From positions 1 through 33,449 of IMG/VR virus record IMGVR_UViG_3300010233_000020: a stretch of DNA of 33,449 nucleotides; one strand, 5' to 3'. Each line of letters begins with the position of its first letter. Position 1 is the stretch's first letter. The DNA comes from a virus. Shown one piece after another: positions 13,839 to 21,050 of the stretch. The position numbers and the translations under genes were made by a program. The notes beneath the pieces are model-generated. The model ran no database searches. It was given only the letters and a program-made list of their open reading frames with translations, and had not been told where the DNA came from.

Positions 13839-14597
13839 CTATTCCTTCCCCAAGATGATATCAAGAACCCAATCCCCTCTACAGCGGATAAGGGGATTTT
13901 CAACAATCCATCCTGTTCCGTCACAATCGCAGAAATACTTATCGAAGTGGTCGATATGATCGTTCCCGACACGCTCTGAATTTCCATTGCCCCCGCATCG
14001 CTGATATCCTCGCAAGTGTCGAAGCATGTCCTCATTGCAGCAACCTTGATCTTCGAGTGCATCAGCAAGGATGGGTAGACCTTCCCAATCTCGCTTCTCA
14101 TAGATGTTCTGAGCGATATTCCTCACTGTATCATTCACCCATCCCATAAAGAAGTAGTTCTTCTCCGTCGCTGCTTTCACAAGGATGGGGATTGCTTCCC
14201 AGATGTTAGGTTCCTCTGCGGGGATGATTTGAATGGGACGAAAGGGATTTCCGATGATGGAACGAAGGAGGTTAGTTAATTGTGTATTGGTATTTTCATC
14301 CTTCTTGTATTCTGTCGAACATGCAGCAATAGCATCCCCCCACGGAGTTTGTCCTTTCTGTTTCTCCAGAGTGGATTCCTCTCCGTCTCCCCATTGACTC
14401 CACGGAGAAGAACCAGGTAATTTGTATCCGTAGCGAACCCGATAGCTCTCATAGCAGAAAAGACGCAATTTCCTCTTACTCACCTTGATCGTCCAGAAAG
14501 GACTATCTTTCTGGACGGATTTCGCATTGTGGGGATTGAGGAGGGTGAGCATCATCCTATGTGGATCAGTCGATAGCAACCACTCGCTTTCGGTCAT
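13839..14597 (-). CDS. Gemmata-type 'TEAEWL' family protein
   Basis: A 252-residue protein that follows the host-type plan closely: TESEWLLSTDPHRMMLTLL at the start, SKRKLRLFCYESYRVRYGY, then LTNLLRSIIGNPFRPIQIIP, VNDTVRNIAQNIYEKRDWEG, LPILADALEDQGCCNEDMLR and a closing GDWVLDIILGKE. A C/G-rich insert before the end (CGGNGNSERVG...CDCDGTG) may form a zinc knuckle, as in the paralogue at 6605-7429. In Gemmata genomes this family occurs in many copies; its function is unknown. The start at 14597 overlaps the upstream TIGR02996 gene (ATGA), matching the frequent pairing of these two families that I recall from host genomes. Confidence 0.85.
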   Translation of the reverse strand: MTESEWLLSTDPHRMMLTLLNPHNAKSVQKDSPFWTIKVSKRKLRLFCYESYRVRYGYKLPGSSPWSQWGDGEESTLEKQKGQTPWGDAIAACSTEYKKDENTNTQLTNLLRSIIGNPFRPIQIIPAEEPNIWEAIPILVKAATEKNYFFMGWVNDTVRNIAQNIYEKRDWEGLPILADALEDQGCCNEDMLRHLRGYQRCGGNGNSERVGNDHIDHFDKYFCDCDGTGWIVENPLIRCRGDWVLDIILGKE

Positions 14598-15295
14598 GCT
14601 GTTTCTCCTTTTGCCCAACGGAGACAGGCGATGGACAACTCCCGTTTCGCTTCCTCCGCAGATGAGAAACCGTCTGTTTCTATGGTGTCTGCATCTTGAA
14701 CTGCCATACATCCCTTCATCAATTTGAGAACAGCAAACGGGATGATGTTAGAAATCTGTTGGGCCTCTCCGACATATCCTCTAGCAATCCAGTACCATCT
14801 ATGATTGACAGGATTCCATCCGGGAACTACAACAGGTTCCCTATCGACAATCTCCACTTGTCGGATCGTTGGTTGTCTTCTGATAATGTCAATTCCATCA
14901 ATCTCATAGTCATCCCCACTGTCGTACCATCCTTCCATCCGACATTTCACAGAATGGAGGAATCCCCTCTCGAAAGTGCATTCGTATTCCCGTCTCCCAC
15001 TCGTTGACTCAGGGAGATAGACTTTCGTTCCAGAGACAGTATAAGTACGACCCCGGATGATTGGGTCAGTCCATTCGTAGACGTTCTTGTATAGTAGCTC
15101 ACACTCCCGACGCTTCATCGGATTGAAACGAGGATCATGACCCATTTTGGAAAGAGCTATCTGAATCTGGATCAATTCTCCCTTGTCCTCCTGTCCATTT
15201 TCCATGTACCAATCGGCGAGGATAAGACGTAGGGAGTCATCATTGGGGTTAGCAAGGATATCAGCAAGAATTGCTTGATCGACTGTCTGAATCAT
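14594..15295 (-). CDS. TIGR02996-domain protein, long form
   Basis: At 233 residues this is the longest TIGR02996 protein here and the most host-like: ILADILANPNDDSLRLILAD then WYMENGQEDKGELIQIQIAL (about residues 9-48), followed by a beta-rich middle with YECTFERGFLHSVKCRMEG, the 'RGF' block usual in host members, and DIIRRQPTIRQVEIVDREPV. The C-terminus is a helical segment with AEEAKRELSIACLRWAKGE. Members of this type in Gemmata resemble leucine-rich-repeat companions. The stop overlaps the next gene's ATG; the start overlaps the upstream gene. Confidence 0.88.
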   Translation of the reverse strand: MIQTVDQAILADILANPNDDSLRLILADWYMENGQEDKGELIQIQIALSKMGHDPRFNPMKRRECELLYKNVYEWTDPIIRGRTYTVSGTKVYLPESTSGRREYECTFERGFLHSVKCRMEGWYDSGDDYEIDGIDIIRRQPTIRQVEIVDREPVVVPGWNPVNHRWYWIARGYVGEAQQISNIIPFAVLKLMKGCMAVQDADTIETDGFSSAEEAKRELSIACLRWAKGETA

Positions 15296-15780
15296 GGTTG
15301 TTTTCGGATAGCTTCCTTGACGTGTTCAGCAAAAACCGCAATCGCAACCTTCCCTACTACTCTCTGATCGTTCTGTTCGATTTTGGTTGCATCATACATA
15401 AACTGCATTTCCGCAATCGTTTGAAGACTCTTCACTCTTTCATCAATCCTACCTAATTCAAATGCTCGTCCTTCCTCTGACTTGATATCGGAAAGGATGT
15501 GTTTCAGGACAAGCAATTCCTGAACCTGTTCGATGAGCTTGTCTACTACTCCCTCAACATCGGAATTGCGAGCATTGACGATCAGGGCAACATCATGAAT
15601 AGCATTGTGTTCAGGAGAACCAACGACACGAATGAAGAGAAGTCCATTTGCTCCGATCAACCATGTGTCGGGTTCTTCAGGAGCATTACCGCATGCCCAT
15701 TTTCCAGGTGTTGCCTCTGCCTTCAGTTGCCGTCTTATTTTATTATCAGAACGAATTTCATCCGGTTCTTGCTGTGTCAT
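15292..15780 (-). CDS. Repeated-family member with Ead/Ea22-like N-terminus
   Basis: A 162-residue protein. Residues 20-85 (EATPGKWACGN... DVALIVNARNSDVEGVVDKL) follow the 'TPGPWxxxG...ALIxxxxN' pattern of Ead/Ea22-like phage proteins. Residues 85-120 carry a divergent form of the window's repeated core: LLVLKHILSDIKSEEGRAFE then LGRIDERVKSLQTIAEM. It is a close paralogue of the gene at 15758-16237, whose order of segments is the same. The start at 15780 (TQQEPDEIRSD) is chosen because the neighbour begins with the same TQQ segment; overlap with that gene is 23 bases. Confidence 0.8.
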   Translation of the reverse strand: MTQQEPDEIRSDNKIRRQLKAEATPGKWACGNAPEEPDTWLIGANGLLFIRVVGSPEHNAIHDVALIVNARNSDVEGVVDKLIEQVQELLVLKHILSDIKSEEGRAFELGRIDERVKSLQTIAEMQFMYDATKIEQNDQRVVGKVAIAVFAEHVKEAIRKQP

Positions 15781-16237
15781 TGTTTCCCCTGTTGCGAATT
15801 TCTCTTGCAAGTGCTGCTCGTCTGCCGTGTGGATTAGGTTCTGCTCCTCCCCAATTCTCAGCGATGGTGGCACATGCTTCACGTTCCTCGATCTTTCCTA
15901 GCTCATACGCTCTGGATTCGTCTACTTTGAGGTCAGAGAGCATTTGCTTGAGGATGAGCAATTCCTCTGCTGCTTTGAGGAGCAAGTCAACGTCATCCTC
16001 TACTTTATCATTGCGAGCGTGAGCAATGAATGTTCCATCCTCTGTTACGGTGCTATCTGTTCGATATTCTAATGAACAAATTAATGTGCCATCTTCAATG
16101 TTCCCATTTCCTAGATCGTAAGCAGGAATGAATACAATGCCTTTATCGTATTCCCACAAATCAGGAGTAGCCTGATCCTTCAACTTCCTCCGCTGTTCGT
16201 TCCGCTCCCGCATCAATTCAAGGTCTTGCTGAGTCAT
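15758..16237 (-). CDS. Repeated-family member with Ead/Ea22-like N-terminus
   Basis: A 159-residue paralogue of the gene at 15292-15780: TQQDLELMRERNEQRRKLKD, QATPDLWEYDKG, then DGTFIAHARNDKVEDDVDLL, and the core LLILKQMLSDLKVDESRAYE then LGKIEEREACATIAENW. The two are clearly products of duplication. The last 40 residues are basic and glycine/asparagine-rich. Function unknown. It overlaps both neighbours, consistent with coupled translation. Confidence 0.8.
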   Translation of the reverse strand: MTQQDLELMRERNEQRRKLKDQATPDLWEYDKGIVFIPAYDLGNGNIEDGTLICSLEYRTDSTVTEDGTFIAHARNDKVEDDVDLLLKAAEELLILKQMLSDLKVDESRAYELGKIEEREACATIAENWGGAEPNPHGRRAALAREIRNRGNNDTARTG

Positions 16238-16526
16238 TGATTTGCTCCTTCAGTTTCTCCCTTGTGGTGATTTCATCTATACTCCATCGTCCTTCATGAA
16301 CGTACTCGAATTCCATTTCACTGACCAACTGCAAACATCGTTCCCGTTCCAGCTTTCGACCTAGCTCGATTGCTCCGGGATAGTCCATCGTCAAATCCTT
16401 CATCACTGCTCGCATGAAGCGTAATTCACTGATGAGACTATCAACCACTTCATTCGCATAACCCGAATGAGTGTATCTATCCCTCATCTGCTGATACATT
16501 GCGTCAATTTCAATGTCTGCCATCAT
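16218..16526 (-). CDS. Divergent repeated-family member
   Basis: A 102-residue protein starting MADIEIDAMYQQMRDRYTHS. The core is present but diverged: LRFMRAVMKDLTMDYPGAIE then LGRKLERERCLQLVSEMEFE. The same spacing of 'KDL', the acidic turn, 'A-x-E-L-G' and a following arginine/glutamate helix supports membership. I place the start at 16526, where TGATG is shared with the upstream stop; six residues earlier is possible. No other domain is present. Confidence 0.7.
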   Translation of the reverse strand: MMADIEIDAMYQQMRDRYTHSGYANEVVDSLISELRFMRAVMKDLTMDYPGAIELGRKLERERCLQLVSEMEFEYVHEGRWSIDEITTREKLKEQINDSARP

Positions 16527-17008
16527 CAGTGTGTCCCCGTCCATCCTTCGTATGGTTCTTCTTCTACATCACTACTATCGACACTAGCTCTCTTAATTCC
16601 CTCCCTTACCCCCTGATCGTACAGAGCGGATTCCGTCCTCTGATCCGAGATGACCCCGTTGAGAAACTCAATATGCTTGAGGAGTTGTCCCACTACATCG
16701 GAAATCGACTGCTCGCTTGAGTAATCCGACCCCCCTACTTCCTCTCCGATCTTGTTCAACTGCTCATCCGTCAGCACTCTGTAAGCGGAAATGGGAAGAG
16801 GACAGATTTCGTCTGTGAAGTCCTTGAGACTGATGCTTTCTACATCGGAATAGTCCCCATGACGACGATTGTAAACAGCATTGCAAATCATGGGGTAATC
16901 GTCGGGACTGGGTCTGCCCATCTCAGGAGGAACATATCCCTGATTCGTCCAGCAGTTTTTCCTCATCCATGCTAACCACTCTTCGTAATTGCGAACGACT
17001 GCACCCAT
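16526..17008 (-). CDS. Repeated-family member with long N-terminal region
   Basis: A 160-residue protein. The first 100 residues (AVVRNYEEWLAWMRKNCWTN, then a proline-rich loop and a helix-rich segment) are unique to this copy. The repeated core follows: LLKHIEFLNGVISDQRTESA then LYDQGVREGIKRASVD (about residues 109-144), ending in an acidic tail. Its start shares TAATG with the upstream gene. The unique N-terminal part may set its binding partner; this is inference. Confidence 0.8.
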   Translation of the reverse strand: MGAVVRNYEEWLAWMRKNCWTNQGYVPPEMGRPSPDDYPMICNAVYNRRHGDYSDVESISLKDFTDEICPLPISAYRVLTDEQLNKIGEEVGGSDYSSEQSISDVVGQLLKHIEFLNGVISDQRTESALYDQGVREGIKRASVDSSDVEEEPYEGWTGTH

Positions 17009-17157
17009 TATTCATCACTCCAAAAATAGACCGCTACATCATCCTCACATCGACAAATCCCGATGATTCGAGACGGACCTAGCTCCGTCAACCAGTCCAG
17101 CATCGTTTGAACGTAAGTGGCGTCTGATCGTTGAAAGTAGCGTACTTGTGCGATCAT
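17008..17157 (-). CDS. Small protein, first gene of the minus array
   Basis: A 49-residue protein, IAQVRYFQRSDATYVQTMLD WLTELGPSRIIGICRC followed by EDDVAVYFWSDE, with the beta-alpha-beta rhythm of a complete mini-domain. Not recognised. The start is the second of two overlapping ATGs near 17157; the other frame gives a less plausible product. It follows copy 2 of the dispersed element and a TATAAT box at 17259, so it is probably the first cistron of the long minus operon that includes terminase. Confidence 0.65.
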   Translation of the reverse strand: MIAQVRYFQRSDATYVQTMLDWLTELGPSRIIGICRCEDDVAVYFWSDE

Positions 17158-17173
17158 TGCTCATTCCCTTCCT

Positions 17174-17241
17174 GATAGCGTTTCCCGTCACAAAACAGCG
17201 TCCAGAAGCGACGAAGACAGCAAAATCGAGTCAGAATGCGT
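17174..17241 (-). repeat. Dispersed intergenic element, copy 2
   Basis: On the minus strand: ACGCATTCTGACTCGATTTT, a variable block, then CTTCTGGACGCTGTTTTGTG and ACGGGAAACGC. AGAAGCG and CGCTTCT (17214-17220 and 17246-17252) form a local inverted repeat. The element ends about 16 bases before the start codon at 17157. Confidence 0.7.
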
Positions 17242-17258
17242 CGGATCGCTTCTAGGGG

Positions 17259-17287
17259 ATTATAGCTCGATTTCGAGAGTGTTCGAT
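17259..17287 (-). promoter_or_regulatory. Candidate minus-strand promoter of the long array
   Basis: The minus strand carries a perfect TATAAT (17264-17259). The -35 position holds TCGAAC or ATCGAA, a weak match. The adjoining stretch is shared with copy 3 of the dispersed element (TACAAT at 21032-21027 behind GTGAAC), so the box belongs to a repeated module. Confidence 0.5.
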
Positions 17288-17329
17288 TAGTGTACAGATG
17301 ATAAGGGAAAAGAAAATCGGAATTCTGGT

Positions 17330-17358
17330 TTGACTTCTCCATTTCATGAGCAATAGTT
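17330..17358 (+). promoter_or_regulatory. TTTGACTT-type promoter 4
   Basis: TTGACT (17330-17335), 17-base spacer, ATAGTT (17353-17358), then 39 bases to the start at 17398. Upstream GGAATTCTGG and the spacer ending CATGAGCA are shared with promoter 2. Confidence 0.75.
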
Positions 17359-17397
17359 GTTTAGTGACAGAGAACAACCAAACGACAGGAGACAACA

Positions 17398-17571
17398 ATG
17401 TACGCAATCATCCTTGAACCCGAAATCTGCAAGTCCTACGGGGAACGATACGCTGTCGTGGAGATTGACGCTCGCGGGAACTGGAGCAACGTTCTCGGAA
17501 AGACTGTCCGGGTCGTTGACTCCGCTCGCTATCTGGATGAGGCTCAGGAAATCCTCAAGCAGTACAGTTGA
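17398..17571 (+). CDS. Hypothetical small protein
   Basis: A 57-residue protein, YAIILEPEICKSYGERYAVV EIDARGNW followed by VRVVDSARYLDEAQEILKQYS. It reads as a compact beta-sheet plus C-terminal helix. Not recognised. ACAGGAGACAACA precedes the ATG, and it is the first gene after promoter 4. The C-terminal 'AQEILKQ' echoes the 'AQEILSQ' at the start of the next gene, which may only reflect chance. Confidence 0.75.
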   Translation: MYAIILEPEICKSYGERYAVVEIDARGNWSNVLGKTVRVVDSARYLDEAQEILKQYS

Positions 17572-17610
17572 ACACCCTCCATCGCCCCATTTCCTAGAAA
17601 GGGAAATTCC

Positions 17611-18076
17611 ATGCTAGTAGCTCAGGAAATCCTCAGTCAACTCGGTGGAAGTCGCTTCTCCTGCATGACAGGTGCCCGTCAGTACGTCAGCAGCGACAAC
17701 AGCTTGACATTCAAACTCCCCTCCCGTTTCTGCAAGATGGGGATCAACTGCGTCCGAATCACTCTGACGCCGGAAGACACCTACGATATGTCCTTCTACG
17801 TCATCCGGGGAACGCGAGTACAGGAAGAGTACAGGAAGTCCACAAGGTCGAAGGAGTCTACAACGACATGCTGACGGAAGTGTTCCGGGACGTTACCGGA
17901 CGAATCCGAAATCGAGGAACTCAAAACTCTCGCAGACTACATCAACAAACACAGTGTCGATATGAGTCTTTTCGAGAGGTACAAAACTCTACTGACGGCA
18001 GGGAAACGTCTCGATCAAGCTTACACTCTGATCCGAGAACTACAGGAAAGGGTACGGGAATGGCCGTCGAACTGAC
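17611..18076 (+). pseudogene. Frameshifted conserved phage gene and its fused or coupled partner
   Basis: The first 73 residues (LVAQEILSQLGGSRFSCMTG ... SFYVIRGTRVQE) follow a conserved small phage protein that normally continues 'VHKVEGVYNDMLTEVFRDVTG'. That continuation is present but one frame away, because an 11-bp tandem duplication (17816-17837) shifts the reading. In the original frame translation stops at 17872. Beyond about 17896 the first frame reopens and encodes DESEIEELKTLADYINKHSV ... LIRELQERVREWPSN to 18076, a helical protein with no start codon of its own. So either one fused gene has two frameshifts, or two overlapping genes lost their junction. GGAAAGGGAAATTCC precedes the ATG at 17611. 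Confidence 0.7.
17816..17837 (+). repeat. 11-bp tandem duplication causing a frameshift
   Basis: GAGTACAGGAA occurs twice head-to-tail. Removing one copy restores VIRGTRVQEVHKVEGVYND in a single frame. Confidence 0.9.
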
Positions 18077-18293
18077 AGCAACGGAACAACGATGGGAGAC
18101 AACAAGGAATATGCTGAACTGTCTCATTGACTTCCTCAGACAAGGGAAAACGAGAGAGGAATGGATACTCCTAGCAATCCTTCTAAGTGTCAAGGGTAGC
18201 ACACTCAATCCCTATTCCCTTGAGCGATTGCGAACTGTCATGGAGAAATACACAGAACAGGAATTGACAATCCTGAAAGCTCCGAACAACTGA
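18060..18293 (+). CDS. Hypothetical helical protein
   Basis: A 77-residue protein (AVELTATEQRWETTRNMLNC LIDFLRQGKTREEWILLAIL ... TILKAPNN) predicted to be almost all helix. Not recognised. The ATG at 18060 follows AGGAAAGGGTACGG and overlaps the preceding reading frame by 17 bases. A longer open frame back to 17868 exists but its first part is the displaced frame of the broken gene, so it is not used. An ATG at 18304 opens a 15-codon frame before the TnpB element; I do not call it. Confidence 0.7.
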   Translation: MAVELTATEQRWETTRNMLNCLIDFLRQGKTREEWILLAILLSVKGSTLNPYSLERLRTVMEKYTEQELTILKAPNN

Positions 18294-18387
18294 GGTAACA
18301 ACGATGAAAACGAAAGCTACTCTGTCCCTACCCGTCAAGCTCTTTCTCTGAGCGATTTTGCTTGACAAACACAGAACTATTAGTAAA

Positions 18388-19533
18388 ATGAACAACATGC
18401 GTAAAGTAACATTCCAATACAGAGTTTACCCGACAAAGGCACAGGAAACCATCCTGAATGCCCAACTGGAGGAATGTCGTTGGCTATACAATCACTTCCT
18501 CGCTGAAAAGAAAAAGGAATGGAGGAAATCCAAAAAATCATTGAGTGCCTACGACTTAATGAACACACTCCCTGCTCTCAAGAAGGAACGAGAGACCTTA
18601 CAGATCGTCAATGCTCAAGCGTTAACTAATGTTGCTATTCGTGTTGACCTCGCATTTCAGGCATTCTTCCGAAGATGGAGAAACGGGGAGAAACCTGGAT
18701 ATCCAAGATTTAAGAGCTTCCATCGTTACCGAAGCATAACATTCCCTCAAGTAATCCACCGATGCTACATTCGTGATGGAATGCTCCGTGTGTCGAAAGT
18801 AGGTGATGTCAAGATCATCCTTCATCGTCCGTTGGAAGGGAATCCCAAGACTGTCACGTTGAAAAAATCAACAACGGGCAAGTGGTATGTAACTTTTGTA
18901 TGTGAATTGAACGATCCCAAACCATTAAAAAAGAGCAAGAATCAAATCGGAATTGATATAGGATTGTGTTCTTTCGCTGCTCTATCCAACGGCGAAAAGA
19001 TTGCTAATCCTCGCTTCTTCAAACGGGATGAAAAGGAACTGGCCAGAGTGCAGCGACTTTTCAGTAAGGAGGCAAAAGGTACCACAGAAAGAATCAAGCG
19101 GAGAAAACCTGTTGCCCGCGTTCATGAGAGGATCGAATTCAGACGTAAAGACTTCGCTCACCAACAGTCTCGGAGGATTGTCAATGCATACGGATTCATC
19201 GCTGTAGAGGATTTGGAAGTTAATCGGATGATTGAAACTAGAAAATTCTCAAAATCTATCAGCGATGCTTCATGGGCCATTTTCTTCACTCTCCTGCTCT
19301 ACAAAGCTGCAAACGCTGGTAGAACTATCGTGAGAGTGAATCCCGCTTACACCAGTCAGACGTGTTCTAGCTGTGGGCATCGTCAAAAGATGCCGCTGGA
19401 CAAGAGGAAGTATGTCTGTCTTGAGTGCAAGCTGTCTCTCAATAGAGACGTGAATGCTGCAATCAACATTCTTACCTTGGGATTACAAGGTAGCCGTAAA
19501 ATCGGGAAAGCTCCTACGCAAGTAGGGGAGTAA
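18388..19533 (+). CDS. tnpB: TnpB RNA-guided endonuclease (IS200/IS605 type)
   Basis: A 381-residue, apparently intact TnpB. The RuvC triad is complete: D190 (GIDIGLCSFA), E274 (IAVEDLEVNRM), D354 (LNRDVNAAINI). The zinc ribbon is C326-x2-C329 and C344-x2-C347. The N-terminal helix-turn-helix-like start (KVTFQYRVYPTKAQE) and the 'HERIEFRRKDFAHQ' arginine-rich helix are typical. Family knowledge: TnpB uses an omega RNA from its own 3' end to cut DNA next to a short TAM. No tnpA transposase is present, so the element is a standalone tnpB or depends on a host TnpA. I start at 18388; upstream TTG starts would lie in the left end. TTGAC at 18362-18366 is a plausible TAM. Confidence 0.93.
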   Translation: MNNMRKVTFQYRVYPTKAQETILNAQLEECRWLYNHFLAEKKKEWRKSKKSLSAYDLMNTLPALKKERETLQIVNAQALTNVAIRVDLAFQAFFRRWRNGEKPGYPRFKSFHRYRSITFPQVIHRCYIRDGMLRVSKVGDVKIILHRPLEGNPKTVTLKKSTTGKWYVTFVCELNDPKPLKKSKNQIGIDIGLCSFAALSNGEKIANPRFFKRDEKELARVQRLFSKEAKGTTERIKRRKPVARVHERIEFRRKDFAHQQSRRIVNAYGFIAVEDLEVNRMIETRKFSKSISDASWAIFFTLLLYKAANAGRTIVRVNPAYTSQTCSSCGHRQKMPLDKRKYVCLECKLSLNRDVNAAINILTLGLQGSRKIGKAPTQVGE

Positions 19534-19537
19534 TCAC
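19440..19537 (+). ncRNA. Probable omega RNA and right end of the TnpB element
   Basis: In TnpB elements the guide RNA scaffold spans the end of the gene and the right end. Here CTCCTAC (19511-19517), GCAA loop and GTAGGGGAG (19522-19530) form a terminal hairpin just before the stop codon, followed by TCAC (19534-19537). The guide would then begin CTCTGAGCAGACGG. The 5' limit is a guess from family behaviour. Confidence 0.55.
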
Positions 19538-19597
19538 CTCTGAGCAGACGGAACAGTGACCTTCGGTACGAAACGTCAAAGGGGATTTCCCCACGCC

Positions 19598-19879
19598 ATG
19601 CCGTTTCACTCTGTTCTGACAGAGACGGAAGCGGAGAACCTGATAACTCTCTACTGTCGTTTGAACAGGACGGATCGACGGCATCTCATCACAAGGGACT
19701 GGAAGGAAGACGATATCTGCGTAGCAGATGTGTTCCGCAGCAAGACAGTTCAATCTCGAACCACTGGACGCATTCAAAGGAAACCTCTGATAATTACAAT
19801 ATCGCCCAATCCTCCTACTCGCAAAGGAACAGTGCATCATGTTCTTCAAACAAGTTTTCGTTTCTCGCCATGCGATTGA
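19598..19879 (+). CDS. Hypothetical protein next to the TnpB insertion
   Basis: A 93-residue protein, PFHSVLTETEAENLITLYCR LNRTDRRHLITRDWKEDDIC and onward, with no recognised family. A GTG at 19556 in the same frame is possible but lacks a ribosome site; the ATG at 19598 follows AAAGGGGA. A stop at 19541 in this frame rules out a simple continuation from the gene interrupted upstream of TnpB. The last 40 bases overlap the next gene, more than usual, so the C-terminal dozen residues (LQTSFRFSPCD) may not be selected. Confidence 0.5.
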   Translation: MPFHSVLTETEAENLITLYCRLNRTDRRHLITRDWKEDDICVADVFRSKTVQSRTTGRIQRKPLIITISPNPPTRKGTVHHVLQTSFRFSPCD

Positions 19880-20336
19880 GCGTTGGTGCGAAAGAGTCTC
19901 CGTCTACTCCGATGAAGATCACCAACAAGTCATCACTGCTTTCCAGTCCTCCCGGAAGTGTGAGGACAACGAATTCATTCCAGGGGGGAAGCTGCGGAAT
20001 ACCACTTACTACTACAGCAAGGAGCATGACTGCTATTTCGTGATTGACCCACTTCGCTTTCCGGGTGCTGCTCAGATTGTCACTGTCATCAGGAATGACA
20101 GGATCGTACTTGTCCCATCAACAGAGGTAGCGGAAAGGAAAATCGTCAACATCGCCTCATTACCTGATGAGGAAAAGATTCAAGTAGTCATCGGGTGGAT
20201 GGAGGAACGAGAGGAATTGAAAAGGGAATACAAAAAGTCTCAGGAATCAGGACATGATTACCACTTGAAGGGACACCAAGAAATCATTCAGAAACGATTG
20301 CAAGCAATCAATGAGGAGGATGCGGAAAGTAACTAG
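19839..20336 (+). CDS. Hypothetical protein with 'SRHAIERWCERV' start
   Basis: A 165-residue protein. The N-terminal 85 residues (VFVSRHAIERWCERVSVYSD ... YYYSKEHDCYFVIDP ... IVTVIRND) have the helix-then-beta layout of the DUF4258-like / RelE-type small domains that begin with a conserved 'H-A-x-x-R-x-x-E-R'. That link is by pattern only. Residues 100-165 are a charged helical extension (EEREELKREYKKSQESGHDY). AAGGAACAGTGCATC precedes the ATG. Its end overlaps the next gene by 26 bases. Confidence 0.75.
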   Translation: MFFKQVFVSRHAIERWCERVSVYSDEDHQQVITAFQSSRKCEDNEFIPGGKLRNTTYYYSKEHDCYFVIDPLRFPGAAQIVTVIRNDRIVLVPSTEVAERKIVNIASLPDEEKIQVVIGWMEEREELKREYKKSQESGHDYHLKGHQEIIQKRLQAINEEDAESN

Positions 20337-20571
20337 TTCGATCAAGAGCAAAGCTGCCTGTATCCGAGACAAGATGCGGAAGGGTATCCCTATCGTTCCC
20401 CCTGAACCATCAGCAGAGGAAAAGGCACTACGGGAACAGAAAGAACAGGTACTATCGGAACTGCGGACAGCTCACGCCTGGAAGGAAACGGAAGCTATCC
20501 TCTCTCTGACGGAGAAACTGAAGGGGATCAAGGAACAACTGAAGGAACTGACAAAGGGGAAAGCATCATGA
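20311..20571 (+). CDS. Small basic coiled-coil protein
   Basis: An 86-residue protein with a very basic N-terminus (RRMRKVTSSIKSKAACIRDK MRKG) and a C-terminal heptad-like helix (AEEKALREQKEQVLSELRTA ... KLKGIKEQLKELTKGKAS), suggesting an oligomer that binds nucleic acid. No family recognised. A second in-frame ATG at 20320 is possible but lies directly on the GAGGAGG sequence. Its stop overlaps the next ATG (ATGA). Confidence 0.7.
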   Translation: MRRMRKVTSSIKSKAACIRDKMRKGIPIVPPEPSAEEKALREQKEQVLSELRTAHAWKETEAILSLTEKLKGIKEQLKELTKGKAS

Positions 20572-20942
20572 CTACTTCCGATGAACTAATTGCTGTTCTC
20601 GCTCAGAATCCTTCTGACTCTGCTCTTTATCTCGTTACTGCTGATCTTCTGGAGGAAGAGGGGAATTGGGAACTAGCAAGAGCATATAGATGGTGCGGGG
20701 AGAATAAGAAGTACCCCTATCGAAATCCTGACAGCGAATGGGAATGGTTCATGACATGGGATATCCCGGCATGGAACGATAACTTGCAATACCGATTAGC
20801 CTACAAAGCTAGGAAAGCTATGGACTTCAATTGGTTCAATCTCAATTTCCGACAGAATCATCAAACTTTCATTTCCTGCATGTCCGCTCTCGCTGAACAC
20901 TTCGATCTTGTCGTTACTCCGTATGTCTATGTTCCCGTCTGA
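20568..20942 (+). CDS. TIGR02996-domain protein
   Basis: A 124-residue protein with TTSDELIAVLAQNPSDSALY and LVTADLLEEEGNWELARAYR (residues 2-41), a clear TIGR02996 domain, then RWCGENKKYPYRNPDSEWEW and an aromatic C-terminus. The same 'YRWCGxxKxYP' segment recurs in the proteins at 24027, 24432 and 24779, defining a subgroup of four distinct from the three at 7438-8747. It is the only copy on the plus strand. Function unknown. ATGA overlap with the upstream gene fixes the start. Confidence 0.85.
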   Translation: MTTSDELIAVLAQNPSDSALYLVTADLLEEEGNWELARAYRWCGENKKYPYRNPDSEWEWFMTWDIPAWNDNLQYRLAYKARKAMDFNWFNLNFRQNHQTFISCMSALAEHFDLVVTPYVYVPV

Positions 20943-21009
20943 GATGCTTTTCCTGTTACAGAACCGTGTCTAAAAGCTCCGAAGTGCTGAAAAGTGATAC
21001 GGAATGCGT
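20943..21009 (-). repeat. Dispersed intergenic element, copy 3
   Basis: Minus strand: ACGCATTCCGTATCACTTTT, CAGCACTTCGGAGC, then TTTTAGACACGGTTCTGTAA and CAGGAAAAGCATC. It abuts the stop codon at 20942 and fills the convergent gap. Beyond it, 21020-21060 resembles the stretch next to copy 2 (GGGGATTGTAGAGCGATTTT, then GAGATAGTTC and TGTACAG). Confidence 0.7.
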
Positions 21010-21050
21010 TTGAGGGAGGATCGGGGATTGTAGAGCGATTTTGAGATAGT

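Noticed and set aside
17868-18293. One 141-codon protein
   Set aside because: Its first half is the displaced frame of the broken gene (VHKVEGVYNDMLTEVF) and then noise; only the part from 18060 is a believable gene.
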